In this document: positions 56,527 to 64,000 of the stretch, one piece after another
How the letters are laid out: the number at the start of each line of letters is the position of its first letter
How positions within the stretch are numbered: the first letter of the stretch is position 1
NCBI GenBank assembly: GCA_032229975.1
Contig: JAVXVG010000038.1
Span: forward strand, 124,001-188,000
From: JAIVGV01 sp032229975
Lineage (GTDB): Bacteria; Acidobacteriota; Blastocatellia; Pyrinomonadales; Pyrinomonadaceae
DNA length: 64,000 bases
Direction of reading: 5' to 3'
The notes under the pieces: model-generated
The model's input: the letters and a program-made list of their open reading frames with translations, nothing else
What the model was told of the DNA's origin: nothing
The model's database searches: none
Made by a program: the position numbers and the translations under genes

Positions 56527-57456
56527 ATGCCGTTTCTACCGATTTCAAATTTGCCGAACGGAAAGCCTTCGGTCAAGATATTTTTCAACGGGCTCATCAT
56601 CCTGCGCTCGCCCGACGGTCAGACCTGCTTCGTCGAAACGCACCGCGCGCCGCTATACCCACACACGCTTTCCGTCGAGGTGCGAACGAAAGTGCCGGGG
56701 CGGCCGGACGTGATTCTCCTGCGGCATTTCGGCCACCTGCCGGGCCCTGATCCGGGACTGTCAATCAGGGTGGAGAGTATCGCTGCAAATCCCCCTGCTC
56801 CCGTTCCCTCCGCGATGTACAAGTATGTGCCCTCGGCTTCTTTTGATCCCATACATCCTACCGGCAACGAGCAGGACGAAGACTTTCGCTGGGTAGTCAA
56901 CTTGGAAGCCAGCCACTTCCACGGACAGCCCTTGACCGTTGATACGACGAAGAGCCGCCCGGGCGGCGTCATGGGCGGTGTCATTGACGGCGTCATCGAT
57001 AGCGGCGTCTATTACTTTTACACGGCACAACTGAAGAAGGAACAGATCGAAGTTGTGCAGGGTCATACGCCCAAGTCACCACTAGCGTCCATTGCCACCC
57101 TTATCGGCGCGTACCTGTATCTCGATGATGAAACCGAAGCTGTCGTGACCTGTCGCGCGAGCGGAGGCGATCACGTGCTGCGATTAGAGAGACCGGATGT
57201 CGCGGCAGGCGTTAGCCATGAAATTTATATCGATAACAGTCCGCTCTTTGAAGACCCCGTACAGGGGGGCTCACACAGCGAACTGGTCGAATATTACAGG
57301 GTCATAACGGGCGTACCTAAAGACAAACGATTCAATCTGACTTTTCCCGGCGTCGCTCCCCTCGCCGCAGGTGCTGCCTTGAAAGGCTCTGCGAAGTTCA
57401 ATCTCTTTGGGAGCGTCCGAATCCCTTGCATGTCCATTACTCTCGACGGGCCCTGA
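56527..57456 (+). CDS. Protein of unknown function downstream of the CHAT gene
   Basis: A 309-residue, probably cytoplasmic protein of mainly beta-strand character, starting 21 bp after the CHAT stop with AAGAGGAGG upstream. Segments include VKIFFNGLIILRSPDGQTCF, LRHFGHLPGPDPGLSIRVES and IYIDNSPLFEDPVQGGSHSE. No family is recognised. Its tight linkage suggests it is the substrate or partner of the CHAT protein, as in other CHAT operons. That is inference from position only. Confidence 0.7.
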   Translation: MPFLPISNLPNGKPSVKIFFNGLIILRSPDGQTCFVETHRAPLYPHTLSVEVRTKVPGRPDVILLRHFGHLPGPDPGLSIRVESIAANPPAPVPSAMYKYVPSASFDPIHPTGNEQDEDFRWVVNLEASHFHGQPLTVDTTKSRPGGVMGGVIDGVIDSGVYYFYTAQLKKEQIEVVQGHTPKSPLASIATLIGAYLYLDDETEAVVTCRASGGDHVLRLERPDVAAGVSHEIYIDNSPLFEDPVQGGSHSELVEYYRVITGVPKDKRFNLTFPGVAPLAAGAALKGSAKFNLFGSVRIPCMSITLDGP

Positions 57457-57482
57457 TTCAACGTTGAAGATTCAACGTTGAA
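57455..57482. repeat. Tandem palindrome GATTCAACGTTGAA x2
   Basis: Two abutting 14-bp copies, each containing the perfect palindrome TTCAACGTTGAA, overlap the stop region of the gene above. They precede a terminator hairpin. Confidence 0.7.
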
Positions 57483-57517
57483 GAGCGCCGCGATCCTCGT
57501 CGGGATCGCGGCGCTCT
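57482..57517. terminator. Terminator between convergent genes
   Basis: A 15-bp perfect GC-rich stem (57482-57496 with 57503-57517) between the CHAT-operon gene and a convergent secreted-protein gene. Confidence 0.7.
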
Positions 57518-57555
57518 CGTCTGCTTGATTGTCGGTTAACTTTCGTTCAGCCCGC

Positions 57556-58218
57556 TTACGGTCTGCCGAAGATGTTGCCGAGGATGCTGCCCGCGCGGCT
57601 CGTCGGGTAGTTCCTGCCATACCTGCCGTTGTTGTTACCGTACTGACGGAATCCCTCTTGATAGCCACGCGTGAACCCATCGCGATAATACTGCTGATAG
57701 GTCGAGCGGTTGCCGTAGGAAGAGTTATAGCCGTCGGTCGCGCTACGGTAGTAGTGTGAACGCTGCGGGTCGTAGTTCTGCCCGCGCTGCCCGTCGCTCG
57801 CGCCGGTGTTCAAGCCGTCGCGGTAGCCCTGATCGGCGGCCACCTGCGCGATGTTGTAACCGTTGTTGCCATAGCCACCACGACCGTAGTAGCCACCGTT
57901 GTTGTTGCCGTAAACGTTGCCGCGCTCATAACGATCGTCGACGCCGTTGCCGTTGCGATCATAGACGTTGCCGCGTTGTTCGTAACGATCATCAACCCCA
58001 TTGTGATTGCGATCATAAACGTCGTTGCGGTTGCGATCTCCATCCCTGTGGTCGCGATCTCTGCGGTCGCGATTGCTCTCGCGTCGGTCGCGATCATTAT
58101 CGCGATCCTGCCGGTACTGCGCCTGCGCCGTGCCGCTCGCGGCCAGCGTGAATCCGAACGCGCAAAGAATCGCCAAAACGAAGCCAGCGCGCCTGCCTGA
58201 AATGTATTGTGTTTTCAT
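57556..58218 (-). CDS. Secreted Asn/Arg/Gly/Tyr-rich protein with calcium-binding-like repeats
   Basis: A 220-residue protein with a signal peptide (GFVLAILCAFGFTLAASGTA). A charged Arg/Asp stretch follows, then two copies of a D-x-N-x-N-G-x-D-D motif (YDRNHNGVDDRYE and YDRNGNGVDDRYE) that resembles dockerin or EF-hand calcium loops. The rest is Gly/Tyr/Asn-rich and low-complexity (YQQYYRDGFTRGYQEGFRQY). GGAGGTTGGCA precedes ATG 58218. Related short secreted proteins occur in Acidobacteriota, but no function is known. Confidence 0.7.
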   Translation of the reverse strand: MKTQYISGRRAGFVLAILCAFGFTLAASGTAQAQYRQDRDNDRDRRESNRDRRDRDHRDGDRNRNDVYDRNHNGVDDRYEQRGNVYDRNGNGVDDRYERGNVYGNNNGGYYGRGGYGNNGYNIAQVAADQGYRDGLNTGASDGQRGQNYDPQRSHYYRSATDGYNSSYGNRSTYQQYYRDGFTRGYQEGFRQYGNNNGRYGRNYPTSRAGSILGNIFGRP

Positions 58219-58422
58219 TGCCAACCTCCGCTTATAAAGCATCGCAACACGCGTGCCGCGCCGCGCCGCGCGGAAGCGTAGAAGAAATCTACGAGTTTTA
58301 CGCGCACATCAACTCGGCGTGTGCGGGAAGGCGACACCATATCGTATCGTCTCTATACCTACTCGGCTGCATGCGCTGGCAGCCGCTTGCGCCGCGCGAT
58401 AGTCTCGATACAATGCTTCGTT

Positions 58423-59136
58423 ATGATCACGCGAAGAGCCCAGACGTTCATGCGAACTTTCATGTTCGCCATTACAATCGTGTGCGCGTGCGACGCCGCC
58501 ACGTTCGCGCAGCACGGACGCTTGCCGGTCTCTCTGCCGACGCCGCAGCCGACCTCGACGCCGGGGCGCGATGAGCCGCCCGCGCCCACTTTGAAGAAGC
58601 CCGACAAGCTCGAAGTCGAACCGTCGCATTCGCGTCACGCATACGACGCAGCGCACGACACGACCTACGTCAACATAGACATCGCGCTCGTCTCCCACGT
58701 CGAGCGCAAGCTCTCCGCAGGCGCGCTCGCCTTCGAGGGGCGCGATCTCGTGCTCACCTTCCAACTCGCCTACGGCGGCAAGCGCACGGACGATCTGCGC
58801 GCCGCCTACATCGTCCTTGAATCAACTTCCGCGCCCGGAGACACAGGTGATCACCTGAGCAACGCGCGTCGTCTGGAGTTGCAGGCAGACGCCTACGAGT
58901 ATTCTTACGAGCGCACCGACTACAAGACGGGCATAGCCGCACAGACCGGCGCGGCGTTGAAGAATGCCCCGCCGCTCCGTCGAGAGATCGCTATCTTCCG
59001 CATCGAGACAGCAGACCTCTCCGAAATCTCCTTCGCCAATCGACTGGAGTTGAAACTCGGCACGGAGAACTTCACCGTCAAGTCGCCGCAACTCGCAGAC
59101 CTGCGTCGCGCACTAGCCACCGGCGACAAGCATTGA
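58423..59136 (+). CDS. Exported protein of unknown function
   Basis: About 237 residues from ATG 58423; ATG 58450 is an equally good start just before the signal peptide (FMFAITIVCACDAATFAQ). A Pro/Thr-rich linker (LPTPQPTSTPGRDEPPAPTL) leads to a beta-rich domain (TYVNIDIALVSHVERKLSAG, DLVLTFQLAYGGKRTDDLR). No catalytic motif or family was recognised. It is divergent from the secreted repeat protein. Likely periplasmic or surface exposed. Confidence 0.65.
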   Translation: MITRRAQTFMRTFMFAITIVCACDAATFAQHGRLPVSLPTPQPTSTPGRDEPPAPTLKKPDKLEVEPSHSRHAYDAAHDTTYVNIDIALVSHVERKLSAGALAFEGRDLVLTFQLAYGGKRTDDLRAAYIVLESTSAPGDTGDHLSNARRLELQADAYEYSYERTDYKTGIAAQTGAALKNAPPLRREIAIFRIETADLSEISFANRLELKLGTENFTVKSPQLADLRRALATGDKH

Positions 59137-59281
59137 GACGGGCCGCCCACGCGCCCGCGACTCGCATGCCATTTGCGGTCGGGCAGATCACTCAATCGAC
59201 AGCGCGAGGTGTGAGCCTCCGGTCGAAGCGTTCTATAATGCGTGCGCGAAAGTCTGACACTTAAACATTGAGGTAACGAGA

Positions 59282-59560
59282 ATGCGCGCAACATGGCGAG
59301 ACACCGTGCTCGCGGAGAGCGGCGACACCATCGTCGTCGAAGGCAATCATTACTTCCCCGAAGATGCTGTGCGCCGCGAACACTTCCGCGCGAGCGACAC
59401 GCACACCACCTGCCCTTGGAAGGGCGAAGCGAGCTACTACGACATCGTCGTCGGCACAGAGACCAATCGCGACGCCGCATGGTATTACCCCCATCCCAAA
59501 GAGGCCGCCAAAGAGATCACCGGACACGTCGCCTTCTGGAAAGGCGTCAAGGTCGAGTGA
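59282..59560 (+). CDS. DUF427 domain protein
   Basis: A 92-residue single-domain protein of the DUF427 family: VLAESGDTIVVEGNHYFPED, HTTCPWKGEASYYDIVVG and AAWYYPHPKEAAKEITGHVA carry the conserved Cys, Trp, Tyr-Tyr and Pro. GAGGTAACGAGA precedes the ATG. The family is widespread and its function is unknown, possibly nucleotide- or metal-related. It appears monocistronic. Confidence 0.9.
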   Translation: MRATWRDTVLAESGDTIVVEGNHYFPEDAVRREHFRASDTHTTCPWKGEASYYDIVVGTETNRDAAWYYPHPKEAAKEITGHVAFWKGVKVE

Positions 59561-59804
59561 GTCTTTACCCATCCTAGACGCACGTTGGCGAGTGCAACGC
59601 TACTACTACGCGAAGCGGCTGGCGAAGTTGAAGCGCTCTCTACTTTCTTCCTACCACATTCGCTCTGCGGGCAGTCGCCGTGCGCCATGCCAGCGCGTGC
59701 GCTTTTACCTTTCGCGCGCGTTCGTGCTACCGTTTTGCACTTCGACCGGAGCTGTCTTATCGGTTTCGTAAAAAGTCTCTCGCGCAAAAGCAGACGCGAA
59801 CAAC

Positions 59805-60314
59805 ATGATTAGATCATTTCGAGGCAAGCGACCGCAGGTAGACCCGTCGGCTTATATCGCGGAGAGCGCGGAGGTCATCGGCGATGTGGAGATCGGCGAG
59901 GAGTCTTCGGTGTGGTTTAAGGCGGTCGTGCGCGGCGACGTGTTCCACATACGCATCGGCGCGCGCACCAACATTCAAGACGGCACGGTCATACACGTCT
60001 CGAACGGCACGCACGCCACCATCCTCGAAGACGAAGTCACCGTGGGCCACAACGTCACGCTCCATGGCTGCCACGTCGAGCGTGGCTGTCTCGTCGGCAT
60101 GGGCTCAATCGTGATGGACGGCGCGAGGATCGGCGAGGAGTCCATCGTCGCCGCCGGAGCATTGGTCTCTCCCGGTACGATTGTGCCGCCGCGCTCGCTC
60201 GTCATCGGCGTGCCCGCGAAAGTGAAACGCCAACTGACCGACGAAGAGGTCAAAGGTCTCGCGCAGTTCTGGAAGAACTACGTCGAATACACGAAGCAAT
60301 ACAAGGAAGAGTAG
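59805..60314 (+). CDS. Gamma-carbonic anhydrase-like hexapeptide protein (YrdA/PaaY family)
   Basis: A 169-residue left-handed beta-helix protein with hexapeptide repeats (SAEVIGDVEIGEESSVWFKA, VVRGDVFHIRIGARTNIQDG). Metal-binding histidines are in TVIHVSNGTHATILEDEV and TVGHNVTLHGC. The C-terminal helix caps the helix barrel. Family members are trimeric, and some interconvert CO2 and bicarbonate. The catalytic Glu residues of the active Cam enzyme cannot be confirmed by eye. An inverted repeat follows and hisS begins 63 bp downstream. Confidence 0.9.
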   Translation: MIRSFRGKRPQVDPSAYIAESAEVIGDVEIGEESSVWFKAVVRGDVFHIRIGARTNIQDGTVIHVSNGTHATILEDEVTVGHNVTLHGCHVERGCLVGMGSIVMDGARIGEESIVAAGALVSPGTIVPPRSLVIGVPAKVKRQLTDEEVKGLAQFWKNYVEYTKQYKEE

Positions 60315-60367
60315 TCAGCAATCAGCATTCAGCCGAACCGGAAAGCTGATTTGCTGATTGCTGACTG
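60314..60367. repeat. Intergenic inverted repeat between the hexapeptide gene and hisS
   Basis: AGTCAGCAATCAGCATTCAG pairs with CTGATTTGCTGATTGCTGACT (one bulge), giving a 20-bp stem that may terminate the upstream transcript. The pattern CAG(C)AAT is repetitive, like REP-type intergenic elements. Confidence 0.6.
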
Positions 60368-60377
60368 CTGATTACTT

Positions 60378-61739
60378 ATGAAGACACAACCCGCGCGAGG
60401 GATGCGCGACTTCTTGCCCGCCGATGTGCGACGGCGCGAATACGTCATCGGCGTCATACGCGACGTGTACGAACGCTACGGCTTCGAGCCTCTGGAGACG
60501 CCTGCGGTCGAGAACATCGAAACCTTGACGGGCAAGTACGGCGAAGAAGGCAATCAACTCATCTTCAAAATCCTCAAGCGCGGCGAACACGAGAAGACCG
60601 GCGAAGCAGACCTCGCGCTGCGCTATGACTTAACCGTCCCGCTCGCGCGCGTCGTCGCGGAGTACGGCGACAAACTGCCCAAGTTTTTCAAACGCTACCA
60701 GATTCAACCCGTGTGGCGTGCAGACCGCCCCGCGCGCGGACGCTTCCGCGAATTCTATCAATGCGACGTTGACGCTATCGGCTCGCGTTCCATGATCGTC
60801 GAGGCTGAATTATGTGCGGCTGTGAGTGATGTTTTAGTTAGGTTGGGTTTCAATGATTTTACAATTCGCTTGAATCACAGACAAGTTTTAGCTGGAATGC
60901 TTGAAGTTGCAGGAATACCAAGCAACAGGCACAACGAAGCTCTAATAACTATAGATAAGCTGGATAAAATTGGAGCCGAGGGAGTGGAACAAGAACTTGC
61001 GGAAAAAGGATTCAATGGCACTAAGGTTTCTCATCTTTTAGAATTTTTAGTCTTTTCGAGAGACGATGCTAGTCGTCCGCAGCACGGGATAAGCGTATTG
61101 CACAGGATGGCTAACTTTTTGAACGATGCAAACCCAGAGCGTCAAGAAGGACAATATGAATTAGCCAAGATAGAGCAACTGACTAACTTTAATTCTGCTG
61201 GTCGATACATTCGATTTGACGCGAGCCTTGCGCGCGGACTTTCTTACTACACGGGCGCGATCATGGAGATCAACGTGCCCGATCTTGCGGGCTCACTCGG
61301 CGGCGGTGGTCGCTACGATAACCTCGTCGGGATGTTCTCGAAGCAGTCGATCCCCGCGTGCGGCTTCTCTCTTGGCTTAGAGCGCATCATCGTCGTGATG
61401 ACGGAGCGCGAGATGTTCCCGCGCGACTTGGTCGAGACTGCGGCAGACGTGTTGGTGACGATCTGGGATGAAGATTCGACGGCTGATGCGCTCGCGCTCG
61501 CGCGAGAGTTGCGCGCGGCTGGTGTGCGCGTGGATGTTTATCCGGGCGCGGAGAAGATCGGGAAGCAGTTGAAGTATGCTTCGTCCATCGGCGTGCCGTT
61601 TGTCGTCGTCGCGGGCGCGGACGAACGTGCGCGTGGTGAGGTCGCGTTGAAAGATATGAAGTCGGGCGAACAGCAACAGATCGCGCGCGGAGAGTTGGCA
61701 GCGAAGGTGCGTGAAAGAATTTCGGGTAATCACGAGTGA
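60378..61739 (+). CDS. hisS: Histidyl-tRNA synthetase
   Basis: A 453-residue class II synthetase that charges tRNA-His. Motif 1 region is MKTQPARGMRDFLPADV; motif 2 is FKRYQIQPVWRADRPARGRF with REFYQCDVDAIG; the histidine-specific LARGLSYYTGAIMEI follows, and motif 3 is CGFSLGLERIIVVM. A C-terminal anticodon-binding domain is present (DVLVTIWDEDSTADALALAR). The protein is complete. Codons from about 60800 to 61215 are much more AT-rich than the flanking parts of the same gene, although the frame and motifs are intact. The stop overlaps the aspS start. Confidence 0.96.
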   Translation: MKTQPARGMRDFLPADVRRREYVIGVIRDVYERYGFEPLETPAVENIETLTGKYGEEGNQLIFKILKRGEHEKTGEADLALRYDLTVPLARVVAEYGDKLPKFFKRYQIQPVWRADRPARGRFREFYQCDVDAIGSRSMIVEAELCAAVSDVLVRLGFNDFTIRLNHRQVLAGMLEVAGIPSNRHNEALITIDKLDKIGAEGVEQELAEKGFNGTKVSHLLEFLVFSRDDASRPQHGISVLHRMANFLNDANPERQEGQYELAKIEQLTNFNSAGRYIRFDASLARGLSYYTGAIMEINVPDLAGSLGGGGRYDNLVGMFSKQSIPACGFSLGLERIIVVMTEREMFPRDLVETAADVLVTIWDEDSTADALALARELRAAGVRVDVYPGAEKIGKQLKYASSIGVPFVVVAGADERARGEVALKDMKSGEQQQIARGELAAKVRERISGNHE

Positions 61740-63547
61740 TGTTAGATAACTTGGAAAATTTGCGACGGACGAAGACGTGCGGTGAGCTAAGGCTTGAGCA
61801 CGTGGGACAGAAGGCTGTGCTGATGGGATGGGTCGCGCGGCGTCGCGACTTTGGGCCACTCACGTTCTTCGATCTCCGTGATCGCGACGGCGTCACGCAG
61901 GTCGTCTTTAACGAGGAGACCGCAAGGGAAGCCCACGCGAAGGCTAAAGAGGTGCGGGGCGAGTATGTCATCGCCGTGCGCGGCGAAGTGGTGGCGCGTG
62001 AAGAGGGCGCGCGCAATCCGAAGTTGGAGACGGGCGAGGTCGAAGTTCAAGCGAGCGAGTTGTGGATTCTGAACGATGCGCGCACGCCGCCGTTTCAACT
62101 CGAAGTGGCCGGGCCGGAGGTTCTCGCGGCGGAAGAGTTGCGCTTGAAGTATCGTTATCTTGACTTGCGCCGCCCGCAGTTGCAGGCGAACCTGCGCCTG
62201 CGTCATCGCGTGCTCGCGGAAATTCATCGCTACATGGACGAGCAGGGCCACTGGGAGATCGAGACGCCCGTTTTGATCAAGTCAACGCCCGAAGGCGCGC
62301 GCGATTACGTCGTGCCGTCGCGACTGCATCACGGCAAGTTCTACGCGCTGCCGCAGTCGCCGCAACTCTTCAAGCAGCTCTGCATGATCGCGGGGCTCGA
62401 CCGCTACTATCAGATCGCGCGCTGCTTTCGCGACGAAGATTTGAGGGCCGACCGTCAGCCGGAGTTCACGCAGCTCGACGTTGAGTTCAGCTTCGCCACG
62501 CCGGAGCAGGTCTATGCGCTGGCCGAAGGACTCTTCGCGCGCATCTTTCGCTCTACGCTCGGCGTCGAGTTGCCGACGCCCTTCCCGCGCATGACTTACG
62601 CCGAAGTGATGCGGCGGTTTGGATCGGATAAGCCTGACCTGCGTTTCGGAATGGAGTTGCAAGATTTGTCGGACGCGCTTCGTGAGACGACGTTTGCGCC
62701 GTTCGCTTCCACGCTCGAAGCAGGTGGAGAGATCAAAGGCATCGTCGTTAAAGGCGGCGCAGTGTATTCGCGCAAGCAACTCGACGAGTTGCAGGAGTTC
62801 GCGAAACGCTACGGCGCGGGCGCGCTCGCGTGGATCAAGTTGGGCGATGAAGTCTCTTCGTCGCTACTCAAAGTTTTAGGCGCGGAAACCATCTCACGCA
62901 TAGCTGAGACGGCGGGCACGGAGAAGGGTGATGCGGTTCTCATTGTCGCCGGTAAGTCAAAGACAGTCGCAGCGAGTCTCGGCGCGTTGAGGAATGAGAT
63001 CGCTCGGCGCGAGAAGTTGATCCCGGAGAACTTGTACGTCCCACTTTGGGTGACGGAGTTTCCGATGTTCGAGTTCAACGAGTCTGACAATCGTTACTAC
63101 GCGGTGCATCACCCGTTCACGTCGCCGCTCGACGAAGATTTGCCCGCGCTTGAGCGGGCCATTGAAAGCGGCGAGATGAATTTGCTCGGAGACTTGCGTG
63201 CGAAGGCTTACGACGCGGTCATCAACGGGATCGAAGTGGCGGGCGGCTCGATCCGCATTCATCGACGCGACGTGCAGCGCGTCATCTTCAAAGCGCTCGG
63301 CATGACCGACGAGACTGCGCGCGAGCGTTTCGGCTTCTTCCTCGAAGCCCTTGAGTACGGCACGCCGCCGCACGGCGGCATCGCCTCCGGCATCGAGCGT
63401 CTGATGATGGCCCTCGTGCCCACCGACAACATCCGCGACGTGATGGCGTTCCCGAAGACCGCTTCGGCGGCTGATCTGATGATCGAATCGCCCGGCGAGA
63501 TTGATCCGCGACAGTTGGAAGAGTTGCACATCCGCGTCGCTGAGTGA
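61739..63547 (+). CDS. aspS: Aspartyl-tRNA synthetase
   Basis: A 602-residue class IIb synthetase of the bacterial AspRS type. The N-terminal OB-fold is LRLEHVGQKAVLMGWVARRR and FFDLRDRDGVTQVVF. The catalytic core follows with HHGKFYALPQSPQLFKQLCM, YYQIARCFRDEDLRADRQPE and a GAD insertion domain (residues 280-420). The C-terminus has PPHGGIASGIERLMMAL. ATG 61739 shares its A with the hisS TGA, so the two are translationally coupled. Whether it is discriminating or also charges tRNA-Asn is not decidable here. Confidence 0.96.
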   Translation: MLDNLENLRRTKTCGELRLEHVGQKAVLMGWVARRRDFGPLTFFDLRDRDGVTQVVFNEETAREAHAKAKEVRGEYVIAVRGEVVAREEGARNPKLETGEVEVQASELWILNDARTPPFQLEVAGPEVLAAEELRLKYRYLDLRRPQLQANLRLRHRVLAEIHRYMDEQGHWEIETPVLIKSTPEGARDYVVPSRLHHGKFYALPQSPQLFKQLCMIAGLDRYYQIARCFRDEDLRADRQPEFTQLDVEFSFATPEQVYALAEGLFARIFRSTLGVELPTPFPRMTYAEVMRRFGSDKPDLRFGMELQDLSDALRETTFAPFASTLEAGGEIKGIVVKGGAVYSRKQLDELQEFAKRYGAGALAWIKLGDEVSSSLLKVLGAETISRIAETAGTEKGDAVLIVAGKSKTVAASLGALRNEIARREKLIPENLYVPLWVTEFPMFEFNESDNRYYAVHHPFTSPLDEDLPALERAIESGEMNLLGDLRAKAYDAVINGIEVAGGSIRIHRRDVQRVIFKALGMTDETARERFGFFLEALEYGTPPHGGIASGIERLMMALVPTDNIRDVMAFPKTASAADLMIESPGEIDPRQLEELHIRVAE

Positions 63548-63577
63548 ATCGTCACGCACGCGACGTGGTTCGAGACG

Positions 63578-63994
63578 ATGGCAATTAAGATCACGCGCGC
63601 GCTCGTCTTGGAGATGTTCGCGCACGCGCGCGACGCTGAGCCGGAAGAGTGCTGCGGTCTCGTCGGTGGAAATGGATCGTCCGCGCGCGCGATCTATCGT
63701 TTGCGGAACGTCGCGCGTGATCCCGTGCGATCTTACGAGGGCGCGCCGCAGGAGTTGTTCGACGCGCAGAGGCGAATGCGCGAGCGCGGCGAAGAGCTTC
63801 TGGCGATCTACCACTCGCACCCGCGCGCAATCGATCCAGTGCCGTCGGAGTCCGACGTGCGGCTCGCTTATTATCCGAAGGCTGTGCACTTCATCGTCGG
63901 GCTCGCTGGCAATGGGCCGGTGTTGCGCGCCTTCCGACTCTTCGAGGGGGAACGACGTTGGGAGCGTGTGGAATACGTCGTCGTCGAAGAGTAG
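63578..63994 (+). CDS. JAMM/Mov34 family metalloprotease-like protein
   Basis: A 138-residue JAB1/MPN+ protein with the full zinc site: Glu in AEPEECCGLVGGN, His-x-His in LLAIYHSHPRAIDPVPSESD, and the Ser and Asp of the same stretch. Bacterial members remove C-terminal residues from ubiquitin-like sulfur carriers (as Mec+ does with CysO) or act with E1-like enzymes. No ThiS/MoaD or E1 gene lies within the window, although the right edge is close. It follows aspS by 30 bp on the same strand. Confidence 0.92.
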   Translation: MAIKITRALVLEMFAHARDAEPEECCGLVGGNGSSARAIYRLRNVARDPVRSYEGAPQELFDAQRRMRERGEELLAIYHSHPRAIDPVPSESDVRLAYYPKAVHFIVGLAGNGPVLRAFRLFEGERRWERVEYVVVEE

Positions 63995-64000
63995 AATGGC

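Overview
The window is a high-GC bacterial chromosome segment interrupted by a lower-GC mobile island. The lineage is most likely Acidobacteriota, class Blastocatellia. This is an inference from the mix of genes: an ECF sigma factor paired with a TPR-CHAT protein, a run of phage-tail-collar (microcystin-dependent) proteins with DUF6916-like partners, a giant DUF11/beta-helix/Calx-beta/lamin-tail secreted protein, and DUF4097 proteins. No rRNA or tRNA gene was seen.

Left chromosomal part (1-18774). In order: the end of an MltD-type lytic transglycosylase with LysM repeats, a YifB/ComM AAA ATPase, a secreted di-haem oxidoreductase, an ECF sigma/zinc-finger anti-sigma pair, two exported DUF4097-like proteins, a DUF6916-like protein, a GNAT acetyltransferase, a Tat-exported DUF6916-like protein, three tandem tail-collar proteins, a 1935-residue surface protein, and dCTP deaminase (dcd).

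Mobile island (18783-52094). Nine bases after the dcd stop codon begins a complete Tn7-like transposon, element A (18788-38280, 19.5 kb). It has TGTGAC...GTCACA termini, arrays of TnsB-type sites at both ends and a perfect 5-bp target duplication, TCGGC. Its transposition operon encodes a TnsA-TnsB fusion, a TnsC ATPase and TniQ. TniQ ends at an A8 tract, where a -1 shift would join it to a 266-residue DNA-binding extension and give a TnsD-like protein. Cargo includes an Imm5-like protein, a TM2 protein, an XRE regulator, an Mrr-type nuclease, a SEFIR protein, a lipoxygenase, an IS1595-type insertion and a six-gene overlapping operon. That operon encodes a DNA adenine methylase, an OGG-like glycosylase, a Gly-rich small protein, a PfkB-nucleoside deoxyribosyltransferase fusion, a QueC-like enzyme and a SagB-like flavoprotein. 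It resembles the deazaguanine side of type IV CBASS and Qat systems but lacks a recognisable cyclase, and it is the best candidate here for an undescribed conflict system. To the right lie remnants of related elements: another left end (38351), a 5'-truncated sacsin-like/PD-(D/E)xK gene, a TIR-TPR protein, a frameshifted STAND ATPase with about twelve 40-residue repeats, and a small decayed element (49642-52094) with only the TnsD C-terminal part and a truncated DUF4407 gene.

Right chromosomal part (52300-64000). ECF sigma factor, TPR-CHAT protease and a partner of unknown function; two secreted proteins of unknown function; a DUF427 protein; a gamma-carbonic-anhydrase-like protein; hisS with an unexpected AT-rich central patch; aspS overlapping hisS; and a JAMM metalloprotease.
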